Of a stretch of 64,000 bases of DNA, positions 1 to 8,325 are shown piece after piece; position 1 is the stretch's first letter; each line of letters starts with the position of its first letter. The translations under genes were made by a program, and so were the position numbers. The stretch is taken from NCBI RefSeq assembly GCF_003885045.1, contig NZ_RHJS01000002.1, positions 2,480,001 to 2,544,000 on the forward strand, in the 5' to 3' direction. Below the pieces are notes generated by a model. The model ran no database searches. It saw nothing but the letters and a program-made list of their open reading frames with translations, and was not told the DNA's origin. Source of the stretch: Schaedlerella arabinosiphila (GTDB lineage: Bacteria; Bacillota; Clostridia; Lachnospirales; Lachnospiraceae).

Positions 1-290
1 GCTTGCCGAAATGATTCTTTAATTTGGGAGTAGCTTATTTTACCTTCAAAATATTTTGACTGAAAACTAATTTTACGCTGTTTAGTTCCATCTTTATGTG
101 GTGGCTCTAAAATCGGCAACACTTCCACACCGGGGTTATTGTGATCCGAATGTGGAATTCTACTATTTTTTAAAAACTCAAAGGTAAATAACCGCCTTGA
201 CATGTCCTCGAAAGCGCCTGTTGCATTATCATTACACATAGCAAATTGTGCCCATGTAATATTAGGATAATGCTTTTCTCCCCTTATCAT
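1..290 (-). CDS. N-terminal part of a defence-like protein with a PD-(D/E)xK-type nuclease domain (partial)
   Basis: The frame opens at an ATG behind GGAAGGAG and stays open to the left edge, so only about 96 codons are visible. In order I see YPNITWAQF (8-16), AFEDMSRRLF (26-35), NPGVEV (52-57) and ISFQSKY (74-80). A GVE strand followed by a Q-x-K strand is the Mrr-like variant of the PD-(D/E)xK nuclease core. From memory, this type of N-terminus caps large P-loop or STAND ATPases of anti-phage systems. The nuclease fold is an inference from the motif; the rest of the protein is not in view. A tandem XRE pair and Rpn nucleases nearby fit an accessory region. Confidence 0.6.
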   Translation of the reverse strand, partial: MIRGEKHYPNITWAQFAMCNDNATGAFEDMSRRLFTFEFLKNSRIPHSDHNNPGVEVLPILEPPHKDGTKQRKISFQSKYFEGKISYSQIKESFRQ

Positions 291-493
291 GCACAAATCT
301 CTCCTTCCTAAAATCTTAAATCCTTTCTTCCTTTGGTAATTCCTATAATAAAAAACGTCTGAATGCTTCTCCCCACCCGTTTATAGTTTTTATTATAAGA
401 TTACCTTATTCAAAATGCAACAGCATTACAAACCTATCCTCACTTCGGTTTCCATTTTCCATTCTTCCTGAACCTAGAGCATTGCTAAAGTTC

Positions 494-976
494 TTAAGAA
501 CAACAAGTCTTCGCAGCTTCAGCAATAACCTCAATTTCTTTCCCATCCAGATATAGATGGAATTTCTCTACATCATCTTTAATATTACAGTCCTCCATAT
601 ACTCTTCCGTACGGAACTCAATCTCACAAACCTGCCTGCCTTTTTCCAAATCCTTCCGGTTTAAATATACGGTGATGCAAAGCCCTGACGGATACCCGTT
701 TATATCTGTAGAAAACCGGATTGTATGGAACGAATTTTCCCGGCACATCTGGATGACCTTTCGGGCAAATGCTTCCTTATCGTTAAGTCGGTCACTGTTT
801 GCTACTACTTTTAAATACTGCCAGTTATTGCTGGACACACTGCTGAGTGCATCCGGGATTCCTGAATGGCTTTCTTTCCATTCACTCGAATCCTGCCTGC
901 CATAACAGAACATGCCTGCCACCCATAAAATCAACAGCGCAGCTTCTAAGAATCGTTTCCATTTGTTCATTTCCAT
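494..976 (-). CDS. Membrane-anchored hypothetical protein
   Basis: 160 residues. The ATG sits behind TTGGAGGAATC. The N-terminus has one hydrophobic segment (about residues 9-25, FLEAALLILWVAGMFCYG) that could be a membrane anchor or uncleaved signal. The rest is soluble and mixed alpha/beta, and it ends in Cys-Cys-Ser. I do not recognise the family. It is followed by a 130-base gap and stands alone, with no shared operon visible. Confidence 0.6.
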   Translation of the reverse strand: MEMNKWKRFLEAALLILWVAGMFCYGRQDSSEWKESHSGIPDALSSVSSNNWQYLKVVANSDRLNDKEAFARKVIQMCRENSFHTIRFSTDINGYPSGLCITVYLNRKDLEKGRQVCEIEFRTEEYMEDCNIKDDVEKFHLYLDGKEIEVIAEAAKTCCS

Positions 977-1105
977 GATTCCTCCAATCTCTTCTTTACA
1001 TAGACTTGCTTCATAGAATGGAAATCAATCTTATTCTGGTGCTGCTCATTATAACTCCCTGCACTATTTATAAATCTGTCTGATAAACTCTATGTGAACA
1101 GTAAT

Positions 1106-1522
1106 TTATTTTCTTTCATTGCAGGTATCCCCAATAATCTTTCTTACCTCAGACATATAATATCTAAGTGTCTGGAAATAATCAGGATATTTTTCTTCCG
1201 AAAGCTCGTCATCCATTTCCGAAATTGATTTATAATCATCTGAACAGATTGGAGGATGATTCTTCATGTACCACTGCCACCTGAGATTTTCCATTAAACT
1301 GTCTGCCATTTCTAAAGGAGAGGTAAAATATTTATGAAACGATAACCTGCTTATTACCGTTTCACTGTCCTTTTCAGGCAAATATTCTCCAAGAATCGCT
1401 ACATATCCCAATCCCGGAAATTTGATAATATGATAGTCTTCTGATTCTTTCAGAATGTCTTCAAACAATACCAGCAGCCTTTTGAATTGCATTTCAATGG
1501 TTCCGTCTTCACTTCTACACAT
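1106..1522 (-). CDS. Hypothetical protein divergent from the XRE pair
   Basis: 138 residues, acidic, with no signal peptide or membrane segment. The start follows AAAGGAATTTAGCA. Its promoter region is the intergenic stretch that holds the first copy of the duplicated operator in front of the XRE gene at 1639. The XRE protein therefore may control it. No motif is recognised; the C-terminal half is helical with several Tyr and Asp residues. Confidence 0.55.
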   Translation of the reverse strand: MCRSEDGTIEMQFKRLLVLFEDILKESEDYHIIKFPGLGYVAILGEYLPEKDSETVISRLSFHKYFTSPLEMADSLMENLRWQWYMKNHPPICSDDYKSISEMDDELSEEKYPDYFQTLRYYMSEVRKIIGDTCNERK

Positions 1523-1544
1523 TGCTAAATTCCTTTCAATTGAT

Positions 1545-1620
1545 GATTGTTTCTATTTAGTGACATTATTGGCAAGTTTTAAAAATATACTAAAGATTAG
1601 TAAGTTTCTAACCAGTCACA
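1545..1620 (+). promoter_or_regulatory. Operator pair, copy 1 (upstream of first XRE gene)
   Basis: Box 1 (1545-1565) ends in TTTAGTGACA and box 2 (1602-1620) reads AAGTTTCTAACCAGTCACA. GTGAC in box 1 and GTCAC in box 2 are inverted, with start-to-start spacing of 57 bases. The same pair recurs in front of the next XRE gene. It is probably the autoregulatory site of these repressors and is shared with the divergent gene. Confidence 0.6.
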
Positions 1621-1638
1621 CAAGGAGGGAAAACAAGT

Positions 1639-1869
1639 ATGCAATGGATTTTGAACGATATCCCTTTAGGTCGGAATATCCAAACAATTAGAATGGAAAG
1701 GAAAATGACACAAATGCAAGTCGTAGAAAAAATGCAGTTAATAGGAAGTACCATGTCCCGCAGCACCTACGCAAATATTGAGTCAGGGAGGAGAAACATC
1801 AAGGCAAGTGATTTAAAAGCTCTGCAAACCATATTTGATGTTGATTTTGCTGAATTTTTTAAAGATTAA
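1639..1869 (+). CDS. XRE-family helix-turn-helix regulator, copy 1
   Basis: 76 residues, essentially one Cro/C1-type HTH domain: IRMERKMTQMQVVEKM (helices 1-2), then STMSRSTYANIESGRRNI (recognition helix and turn), ending in EFFKD. An AAGGAGGG ribosome site lies 9 bases upstream. It is a close paralogue of the next gene (same MQW start, same IESG/IEAG turn, same FFKD end). Such small proteins act as DNA-binding repressors. The duplicated operator boxes on each promoter suggest auto- and cross-regulation. Confidence 0.9.
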   Translation: MQWILNDIPLGRNIQTIRMERKMTQMQVVEKMQLIGSTMSRSTYANIESGRRNIKASDLKALQTIFDVDFAEFFKD

Positions 1870-1882
1870 ACTTTTTCTTTGC

Positions 1883-1956
1883 GATTGTTTCCATCTAGTG
1901 ACAATCATACCATAAAAATCAAGTATACTCAATCAAAAAGTTTCTAATCAGTCACA
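1883..1956 (+). promoter_or_regulatory. Operator pair, copy 2 (upstream of second XRE gene)
   Basis: Box 1 (1883-1903) ends in ATCTAGTGACA; box 2 (1938-1956) reads AAGTTTCTAATCAGTCACA. They match copy 1 at nearly every base, with a start-to-start spacing of 55 rather than 57. The whole promoter plus gene unit appears to have been duplicated in tandem. Confidence 0.6.
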
Positions 1957-1973
1957 ACTAGAGGGGTACTGCC

Positions 1974-2204
1974 ATGCAATGGATTATACGGGACATTCCG
2001 TTAGGAACAAACATCCAAAAAGCAAGAATGAAACGCGGTCTGACGCAGGAACAACTTATTGCTCAAATGCAACTTCATGGCAGCACTATGACACGCAGCA
2101 CTCTCGCAAACATTGAAGCGGGAACAAGAAATATCAGAGCCTGCGATCTGAAACTAATGAAAAAAATTTTAAATGCTGATTATGAAGACTTCTTCAAAGA
2201 TTAG
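1974..2204 (+). CDS. XRE-family helix-turn-helix regulator, copy 2
   Basis: 76 residues, the same length and layout as the preceding gene: RMKRGLTQEQLIAQM, then STMTRSTLANIEAGTRNI, ending EDFFKD. The ribosome site is AGAGGGG. Divergence lies mainly outside the HTH turn, so the two proteins may recognise the same operator with different affinity. Single-domain DNA-binding protein with no sensor domain. Confidence 0.9.
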   Translation: MQWIIRDIPLGTNIQKARMKRGLTQEQLIAQMQLHGSTMTRSTLANIEAGTRNIRACDLKLMKKILNADYEDFFKD

Positions 2205-2399
2205 GTATTATTCAGGGAAACCACTGTTTGAAGGCTTCGAACAGATTCCACGGCAAACATCCGGGCATATTACATGTTATGTTATAGCAATGATTAATTA
2301 CAAAAAAACACCACCCAAACTATGCAGCGCAGTTTCAAAGATTTTTAATTTGGGGAAAATAAGCATTGATTCATGTGTAAGAATCATGGCATATTCATA

Positions 2400-2951
2400 T
2401 TATCCCTTTTTCTTATGGAGCTTTAAGTCGATATTTTTCGCTGCTGCTGCATCTTGCAGTAATCCAGCAACAAAGGCGCTTTTCTTTTTGAACGTCAAAG
2501 TTTCCATATCAGGTTTACGTTCAATTTCCCCAAGTATCGTTTGCAGGTCTTGCAGTTCCAAAAGGTTAACGGCTACACAAAAGAGTGTCTTTTTGCGGCC
2601 GTCATTATAGCCCAGCAAGAAAGCCTCCAGAATTTTTGCTTTTTCCTCCTGCTCTGCATTATAAGCATCTATCCCGAATTGTTTGGCCTTTTCCATATCA
2701 GATCTTCGGTTTCGGTGTGTGATAAAGGAATCAAAATCGTCAATATGCTCATATTTTTCGCAAGGGTATTCACTGCATTGAAAACAGTATTCAACACCGC
2801 CATGCTCCATGCTGCACCTTGCAATTTTGCACGACTGATTTCCTTCACCGCCGCCGCAGCCAGGGCAGTTTTTATTCAAAAACATAGGGCAAAGGCCGCA
2901 ATTCAAACCGCAGAGGGAAAATAATTGATTTGATCGGTTAAATCCTTTCAT
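2400..2951 (-). CDS. DUF3795-type cysteine-rich protein
   Basis: 183 residues. The N-terminus is a Cys-rich block typical of DUF3795: LCGLNCGLCPMF, NCPGCGGG, CKIARCS, YCFQCSEYPCEKYE. It probably binds a metal or Fe-S cluster. The C-terminal half is helical and Lys-rich. The ATG follows a GGAGGTCCC-type site. The molecular role of the family is not known to me. Plus-strand open frames over the same bases are shadows; the cysteine pattern decides the strand. Confidence 0.85.
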   Translation of the reverse strand: MKGFNRSNQLFSLCGLNCGLCPMFLNKNCPGCGGGEGNQSCKIARCSMEHGGVEYCFQCSEYPCEKYEHIDDFDSFITHRNRRSDMEKAKQFGIDAYNAEQEEKAKILEAFLLGYNDGRKKTLFCVAVNLLELQDLQTILGEIERKPDMETLTFKKKSAFVAGLLQDAAAAKNIDLKLHKKKG

Positions 2952-3030
2952 GGGACCTCCTAATGTAAGAAAGATAAATCCTAATTTTCCAGTTTGATAA
3001 ATTGGAATTCGTATTCTAATTCAAAAATAT

Positions 3031-3308
3031 TTACTTCCTGTTGGGCTTTCTTTTTATCCTCAGCAGTTTGACAAAATCATCAAACAAAGTTGTATCCGTC
3101 GGCTCAAACATCAGCCATTTTCCGTCATGATAGGTTTTCGTTTCATCATAAATTTGTTGAACCTCTTTTGAGTAATGATTCCTATCTGTATCGAATTTTA
3201 ATCGTTCATCTTTTCATCAATTAAGGTACACAGTTTATTCCATATATCATATAATGATTGCCCCACTAAAGCAGTCATTTCTGCTGCATTAGGTATTTTA
3301 TCTAGCAT
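3031..3308 (-). pseudogene. DUF3788 gene remnant with internal deletion
   Basis: An ATG behind GGAGAAACGAGT reads IPNAAEMTALVGQSLYDIWN and stops after 36 residues. In another frame the sequence continues as YSKEVQQIYDETKTYHDGKW, then MFEPTDTTLFDDFVKLL. These look like the two ends of a DUF3788 protein (family usually about 140 residues). The conserved middle, which I remember as a WKYEYK-type segment, is missing and the ends are out of frame. It is therefore a broken gene. Confidence 0.75.
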
Positions 3309-3392
3309 ACTCGTTTCTCCTCTACAATTTTCTCAATTCTATAAGCTGAGATTTGTTAAATGCTGTGCTTCATAATTATCTTTCAAAACAAA

Positions 3393-3479
3393 CTACATAA
3401 GTTCCAAGCACTTGAATACATGGAATTTTCTCGCAGCGTTAATATCAGCCACCGATATAAGCATACATACGTGTTTCAT
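3393..3479 (-). pseudogene. VOC (glyoxalase/bleomycin-resistance) N-terminal relic
   Basis: A 28-codon frame with a good ribosome site (GAAAGGAG) reads MKHVCMLISVADINAARKF and then ends. LISVxDINxARKFY is the first beta-strand and helix of VOC-fold proteins. The normal 120-130 residue remainder is absent. Together with the neighbouring DUF3788 remnant it marks 3.0-3.5 kb as decayed sequence. Confidence 0.55.
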
Positions 3480-3680
3480 GCAAATACTCCTTTCAAAGTG
3501 TGGTTCCTATCTTCACAAAAGTTGTTTAATTCCCTGTAAATTCAACTGGATTATCACAGACCTTCATGATTAAAAATTCATTATATCATACGGCAGCCTG
3601 TATCTCCACTTTTTCGTCCTCGTTTTTTACAATAAGTAGAACAAAAATATATTCCATACCAACCAAACTCCAAAACACAG

Positions 3681-3716
3681 AAAAAGCATGGAAATCTTTT
3701 CAGACTGCCATGCTTT
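3681..3716 (-). terminator. Intrinsic terminator after the Rpn tail gene
   Basis: Read on the minus strand: AAAGCATGG, an 18-base loop, CCATGCTTTTT. It lies just beyond the stop at 3732 and ends the two-gene Rpn transcript. Confidence 0.75.
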
Positions 3717-3731
3717 CTCATCATACTAAAT

Positions 3732-3962
3732 TTAACTTTTCAATTCCATCAGAAAATCAGTTTTTTTTAATCCATAGACATACTGAATTTGTTCAGACTC
3801 CGGAATTTTAAGCGCTGCCATTGCCTGCTCTGCACTCCAGTCCATACTTTCCATCAGATTTTGAATGGATGACAGAATCCCTTCTTTGATCCCTTCTTTA
3901 ATCCCCTTTTCTTCTATCCCTTTACTCAAATTACACATCAAAAAACACGTCCTCAAAATCAT
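3732..3962 (-). CDS. Stand-alone Rpn-type C-terminal tail protein (RpnS-like or gene remnant)
   Basis: 76 residues beginning on an ATGA overlap with the stop of the upstream Rpn nuclease. From MCNLSKGIEEKGIKEG onward it matches the C-terminal tail of Rpn proteins; the other Rpn protein in this window has MCNLSQGIKEKATDN at the same place. There is no nuclease core. An internal ATG at MCNLSKG is an alternative start. It could be the rest of a second nuclease gene that lost its N-terminal part, or a real short inhibitor. For E. coli Rpn proteins I recall that a short C-terminal product restrains the full-length nuclease. Confidence 0.55.
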   Translation of the reverse strand: MILRTCFLMCNLSKGIEEKGIKEGIKEGILSSIQNLMESMDWSAEQAMAALKIPESEQIQYVYGLKKTDFLMELKS

Positions 3963-4849
3963 TTTTGAAATGGAATCTCATCTAAGAGTTTAATTCTATA
4001 GGCCTCGTCTTCAGTTGCTCTTTTCGCATCATCCAGCCGGCCATTTGACAGCAAATATTTCATCAAAGATAAAATTATACCCTCGCCTTGTTCTATTCCT
4101 TTCTGGATTCCTCTGTTCTCTACGCGGTCTAATACTTCACACATGTTCGTTGGTCTCCTTTCCATATCCGGACTATACACGTCCGCAAACCGATTATCAC
4201 GTGTCATAACTGACATCAACTGCAATAGTTCATGCACATGATTAATCGTAGTCTCCGGCGCTATATAATTTCTATTCTTCCGCATCTGTACAAAATAATC
4301 CGCCACGATCCTGAAATCACTTGTAAACATCTGCGCCTGTTCATCAGATAGATATGCGATCTCATACAAATTCATGCGGTAATTATTTACATATGGCTTT
4401 ATTTCTTCCGGAATATCAAGACAGTCATACAGTGTCCTTGGCGTTTTCCAATGTTTCTGATATCCAAAATACAAAACCAGTGTCACTACAGGATACCTCG
4501 GTGCGGCCTTTCCTGTCTTTTCTTTCGTCTCCTTATCTGCAAGAAGTTGTCCCCGGTAAGCCGCCCCGTCATAAGAAAATAACCGCAGCGGCATATCACT
4601 GTCTATATCCGTCTGGTTTTCCAAACCATATAATGCAATCCGTACAAGTCCTTTGCGCCAATATTTAGCAACATCCCTTTCCTGTGCATGTAATTTCCCA
4701 TCTGCTTTATAACTGGAATTTGGGCTCTCTTCTTCCAATTCATCCTCTTTAACCTGCCTCTCGCCATTAAAAAGCAATACATTGATAATGTCAGCAAACA
4801 CATCATTGTAGGCTTCTAACGTCTTTTCCGCAATGTCTTTCTCTGCCAT
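3959..4849 (-). CDS. Rpn-family PD-(D/E)xK nuclease (putative transposase family)
   Basis: 296 residues from MAEKDIAEKT, chosen because AGCAGGAAGG precedes it; an in-frame ATG further upstream has no such site. The order fits the family: a helical start (AYNDVFADIINVLLF), a central core with YPVVTLVLYFG, and a C-terminal tail with MCEVLDRVENRGIQKGIEQG and helices. Rpn proteins are Mg-dependent DNA nucleases linked to recombination and, more recently, phage defence. In place of the family's E-x-Q-K strand I see only YPVVTLVLYFGYQ, so activity is uncertain. It is followed by a 4-base overlap with the tail protein. Confidence 0.75.
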   Translation of the reverse strand: MAEKDIAEKTLEAYNDVFADIINVLLFNGERQVKEDELEEESPNSSYKADGKLHAQERDVAKYWRKGLVRIALYGLENQTDIDSDMPLRLFSYDGAAYRGQLLADKETKEKTGKAAPRYPVVTLVLYFGYQKHWKTPRTLYDCLDIPEEIKPYVNNYRMNLYEIAYLSDEQAQMFTSDFRIVADYFVQMRKNRNYIAPETTINHVHELLQLMSVMTRDNRFADVYSPDMERRPTNMCEVLDRVENRGIQKGIEQGEGIILSLMKYLLSNGRLDDAKRATEDEAYRIKLLDEIPFQK

Positions 4850-4972
4850 AGCATCATTCCTTCCTGCTATTATCACCCCTGCATTTCTTAAATTAATTAT
4901 ACTCAAAACATCTACCCTTTACAAGCTGGAAACGTAATCATTTTTTCATCCCTTGTTCCTTAACCAACAGAC

Positions 4973-4997
4973 ACAGCAGCCTTTTAAGGGCTGCTGT
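4973..4997 (-). terminator. Strong hairpin at the end of the AAA/VWA operon
   Basis: Perfect stem ACAGCAGCC / GGCTGCTGT just beyond the stop at 5026. There is no clear T-run on either strand, so it may be a terminator of weak type or an RNA-stabilising 3' hairpin. Confidence 0.5.
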
Positions 4998-5025
4998 ATC
5001 CTGCAGAAAGAATCCATTCTGTTAT

Positions 5026-5640
5026 CTATGCGGCGCTTTTACGGATATTCCGGATATGGTTCTCAACCTTCCCACACCGCATGTTCATTCTTTTCCATTC
5101 TTCCTGCCGCAGGACAGTTTCCAGCGCCCCGCTGTCATTTGGCACATATTCGGAGTATAAAAACTTATCGAATAATTTATGCCCTCCCTTATGAACACGT
5201 TTGTCTACGTCCTGGAAATACGCTCCTTTCTCATGAACAACCCTGACCTGGTCTGCCGGAACTGACCTTCTTTTTACCAGTTCCACATGCTCCCGGTAAT
5301 CAAGCGGGTACAGGTTTCCGATCACCTTCCCGTCTTCCAGACCTGTCACTTCTACGGCATAAGCTAAAATCCTTTCACTTTTCCCGTCACCATAGTAAGT
5401 CCAGATATGATGCGCTGCAGTCGGCTTTAAAAATACCCGACCTTCTTTCAGGCACCAGGTACCGCAGCGGCGGGACATCCAGAGATACGTCCGCTCTCTA
5501 AGAGGCAGTGCATCCACTTTCGCCGCCGCTTCCTCTAAATCTTTCCGGTCATAAGCGAAATCACTCTGATAGCTCTGCGTATTCTTTTTCATGATCTTTT
5601 CTAAACTGTCCAGCAAATCAATCCCTATAAATTTCGGCAT
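5026..5640 (-). CDS. Hypothetical protein, last gene of the AAA/VWA operon
   Basis: 204 residues from MPKFIGIDLLD, selected because GGAAGGAGGAACTT precedes it; an in-frame start further upstream would run through the whole previous small gene. The N-terminus is helical (LDSLEKIMKKN). The middle is aromatic and basic (RRCGTWCLKEGRVFLKP, HHIWTYYGDG). The C-terminus is rich in Arg and Asn. There is no signal peptide or membrane segment. Family not recognised. Confidence 0.7.
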   Translation of the reverse strand: MPKFIGIDLLDSLEKIMKKNTQSYQSDFAYDRKDLEEAAAKVDALPLRERTYLWMSRRCGTWCLKEGRVFLKPTAAHHIWTYYGDGKSERILAYAVEVTGLEDGKVIGNLYPLDYREHVELVKRRSVPADQVRVVHEKGAYFQDVDKRVHKGGHKLFDKFLYSEYVPNDSGALETVLRQEEWKRMNMRCGKVENHIRNIRKSAA

Positions 5641-5653
5641 AAGTTCCTCCTTC

Positions 5654-5845
5654 CTAATCTTCCAGTATCCGCTGCCAGGCTTCGGAAATCTCCCTGGCAG
5701 TCTGTCTTGCCTCATCTCCAAGCTCTGAATTTTCTGCCATCTGCTCCAGATAACTTCCAAGTTCCCGCATCTGTGCTTCATATGTCCTTACCACGCACCG
5801 CAAACGGCGGATTTCCCTCTGGCATAAAATCAAATCATTACTCAT
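5654..5845 (-). CDS. Small coiled-coil protein of the AAA/VWA operon
   Basis: 63 residues behind GCAGGAGGTCGCAA. The heptad-like sequence CQREIRRLRCVVRTYEAQM followed by GSYLEQMAENSELGD suggests a helical coiled coil, perhaps a dimerising adaptor. It sits 13 bases from both neighbours in the same operon. Family not recognised. Confidence 0.7.
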   Translation of the reverse strand: MSNDLILCQREIRRLRCVVRTYEAQMRELGSYLEQMAENSELGDEARQTAREISEAWQRILED

Positions 5846-5858
5846 TTGCGACCTCCTG

Positions 5859-8324
5859 CTATTTTTCTGTTCTCGGATTTACAAAGGATTCCTGAAACAG
5901 AAAATATCCTTCCTCATAGCTTCCTTCCTGCCTTGCGCCTGCCATTCCGCCTAGGCTGTCCAGATACTGCTCCCCATTCTTGGATTCCGAAATGTACATA
6001 TAATATTTCGCACGGATAAATTGCTTTTCTTCCAGCGCGAACTTTTTATAGGCATCGCTTAAAACCAGCTCTGCCTGTAACTGTTTTGCTTTCTTTTTCA
6101 GCATCTCCACAGCAAACCAGACCGCTTCCTTTTCTTTCTCCTCCGAAACTCCTTTAAAATAAGGCCGCTCCAAAAATAAGGTCAGATATTCTTTTCTGTC
6201 ATTTGCTGCTTCCTCTCCTGCATCCTCCTGGGTGAGATCCGCAAACTGCAGTCCCTGCCGTTTCCCGTTTGTCCTGTAAAATGTTCCTTTCGTAAGGCGG
6301 ATAATCGCCCTAAACACCAGTGTCCCTTCCATGGAAAGATATATCACCTTCTTATTCGCATCAAAGCAGGATAACAGGCAGCTTTTATATTTCCCATCCC
6401 GGTAAGAAAGGCAGGTATGTCCAAGCACCTCCCCGATCTGCATGATTGGAAGCAGCCGGTCCTCTTCCCACAGTCTCATCGGCTTCCTTTTCACTTCCAT
6501 GTTCTTCATCCAAACCTGCTGTGTTTCTGCCGGAAGGTGCAATGCGATTTCCCGTTCCAGGTCATTTTTATAATATTTTACTTCCCGGAACCGCCCGGCA
6601 ATCTCCGCAGCACAAAGACGTTTAGCCTTTTCCCGTTCCGATTCCAACGCTCCGGATAAAAATGCATGGAAAATCTCTGCGCCGCCTTCGCACAGGAAAC
6701 GCATGAACCCTTCCCGGTTTTTAAATAAAAAGTCTTCCCCGATCTTCAGGACTCCGTTTAGCTGCTTCCATCTTCCGTCGATTTCCGGCATCTGCTCTTT
6801 TGCCGTCTTAAAATCAGGGATATCCTGTAATTTTTCCAGATTATATACAAGAAAGTCTGCATGATAGCCCGTACGGATTTCCGGAATAAAACGCTCTGCC
6901 TCATCCCATACGCACAGAAGGCTCACCGCCTGCTGATAGGACAGAGATTCCACATGCTTAAGCTCCGTTTCCATCCACCGGGAAACCGGCTTCTCTTTTA
7001 ACATCATCCCCAGTTTATCAAGCTGTTCTTCTGTCATGCCTTCCAATAGGCACTTCTTTCCAATAATTTCCCTGATTACCCGCAAACGGTCATCCATCTT
7101 TAAATCTGCCAGCCGATGGTATAATTTTATATAAAAGATGTCGTTTGTAGCAAATAACCGGATTTCCTCAAAGGTATACTGCCCCCAGGTTAAAACCTGC
7201 TTCTTATCATCTGAAAGGGCATAAAGCCTTGCACATTCTCTCAGGTTCCTGGGATTCAGCGTATTGATATTCAGAAACCGCTCATAGGTATCCCGGTCCA
7301 GCAAAAGATTATGCCAGCCAAAATAAGTAAAATCGCGGAAATTTTCCCTTACTACAGAAAGGAAATGCTTTTTCTTATGCGTAATCGCATAAACCAGAAG
7401 ATTATTCTGATCTTCTGACAACAGCTCCACATTTACGCCTTCCAGAACATCCCCATAAAGAAAACTTAAGTAGGAAACCCGGTTTTTCATAAATGAGAGT
7501 TTCTTATCTGCCGATACTTTCAAAAGTAGATGCTTTAACCTGTTCAGGTCATACACCAATGCCTCGTTGTCAAGCCATTGCACCAGAAAGGTTACCGCCT
7601 CTTCCGGAGGAATCCGCTTTAAAACTTCGCTAAGCCCCGTGCTGATGGCTTCCTTATGATCCCACAATACTTTTTCCTGCCTCTGCATCAGGCATGCACG
7701 CCACTTCAGGCTGTCAGACAAACCTTTAATCAGTCCATGATACCCAGGATCAAGCAGCCGTTTCCAAAAGCTGCGCTCCTTCGCCATCTTCTTTAGAAAA
7801 TTACTGGACATCATCGGCTCTGTCAGAAGCCTGCGTTCCCTGTCTGTCAGGTCACCGATGGAAAACGTGTCACACTCATCCAGCGTATACAGCCCCATCA
7901 TCAGATGTCCTTTTTCTTCTTCCGTCAGCGGTACCGAACGAAAGTATTTTAAATAGATACAGATCCTGTCTGGCTCAATCTGATCGTCTGCCAATGCGGA
8001 AAGGAGTTCTTCATAAGCGTAATCTTCAGATAAAATTGCGTCTCCCGCACTAGATAAGAAGCTGCTTGTTCTCACTGGATTGTAACATTCCTCCTTTGAC
8101 AGCCGCACCAGGCAGGACAGGAATCCCTGATCCCGCACCAGATAAGATGCTGCCTCTTCACCCAGCTTCCCAATCTGCTCTCCCACCTCCATCTGATTGA
8201 TTTTCCTGCTTAAATCCTGCAGTTCCTCTTCCTTATAATCTTTCAGCAATGAATCCGGCACACAGGCCTTCTCCATCTCCGTTCTTAGCATGATATGTTT
8301 TAAAATTGTCTCACAAAACCGCAT
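5859..8324 (-). CDS. Large uncharacterised helical protein (821 aa) of the AAA/VWA operon
   Basis: 821 residues starting at MRFCETILKH, one base past the stop of the preceding gene, with AAAAGGAGGCG as ribosome site inside that gene. It is almost entirely helical and charged in the first 600 residues, with no transmembrane segments and no P-loop. Around 620-690 the composition changes to a beta-rich block (LGHTCLSYRDGKYKSCLLSCF, then VIYLSMEGTLVFRAIIRLTKG), followed by another helical part. I do not recognise a family. Position and tight spacing tie it to the AAA and VWA proteins, so it may be a scaffold, substrate or effector of that machine. Confidence 0.8.
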   Translation of the reverse strand: MRFCETILKHIMLRTEMEKACVPDSLLKDYKEEELQDLSRKINQMEVGEQIGKLGEEAASYLVRDQGFLSCLVRLSKEECYNPVRTSSFLSSAGDAILSEDYAYEELLSALADDQIEPDRICIYLKYFRSVPLTEEEKGHLMMGLYTLDECDTFSIGDLTDRERRLLTEPMMSSNFLKKMAKERSFWKRLLDPGYHGLIKGLSDSLKWRACLMQRQEKVLWDHKEAISTGLSEVLKRIPPEEAVTFLVQWLDNEALVYDLNRLKHLLLKVSADKKLSFMKNRVSYLSFLYGDVLEGVNVELLSEDQNNLLVYAITHKKKHFLSVVRENFRDFTYFGWHNLLLDRDTYERFLNINTLNPRNLRECARLYALSDDKKQVLTWGQYTFEEIRLFATNDIFYIKLYHRLADLKMDDRLRVIREIIGKKCLLEGMTEEQLDKLGMMLKEKPVSRWMETELKHVESLSYQQAVSLLCVWDEAERFIPEIRTGYHADFLVYNLEKLQDIPDFKTAKEQMPEIDGRWKQLNGVLKIGEDFLFKNREGFMRFLCEGGAEIFHAFLSGALESEREKAKRLCAAEIAGRFREVKYYKNDLEREIALHLPAETQQVWMKNMEVKRKPMRLWEEDRLLPIMQIGEVLGHTCLSYRDGKYKSCLLSCFDANKKVIYLSMEGTLVFRAIIRLTKGTFYRTNGKRQGLQFADLTQEDAGEEAANDRKEYLTLFLERPYFKGVSEEKEKEAVWFAVEMLKKKAKQLQAELVLSDAYKKFALEEKQFIRAKYYMYISESKNGEQYLDSLGGMAGARQEGSYEEGYFLFQESFVNPRTEK

Positions 8325-8325
8325 C

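Noticed and set aside
2173..2610. Plus-strand frame overlapping the XRE gene end
   Set aside because: It overlaps the DUF3795 gene on the other strand, whose Cys pattern is decisive.
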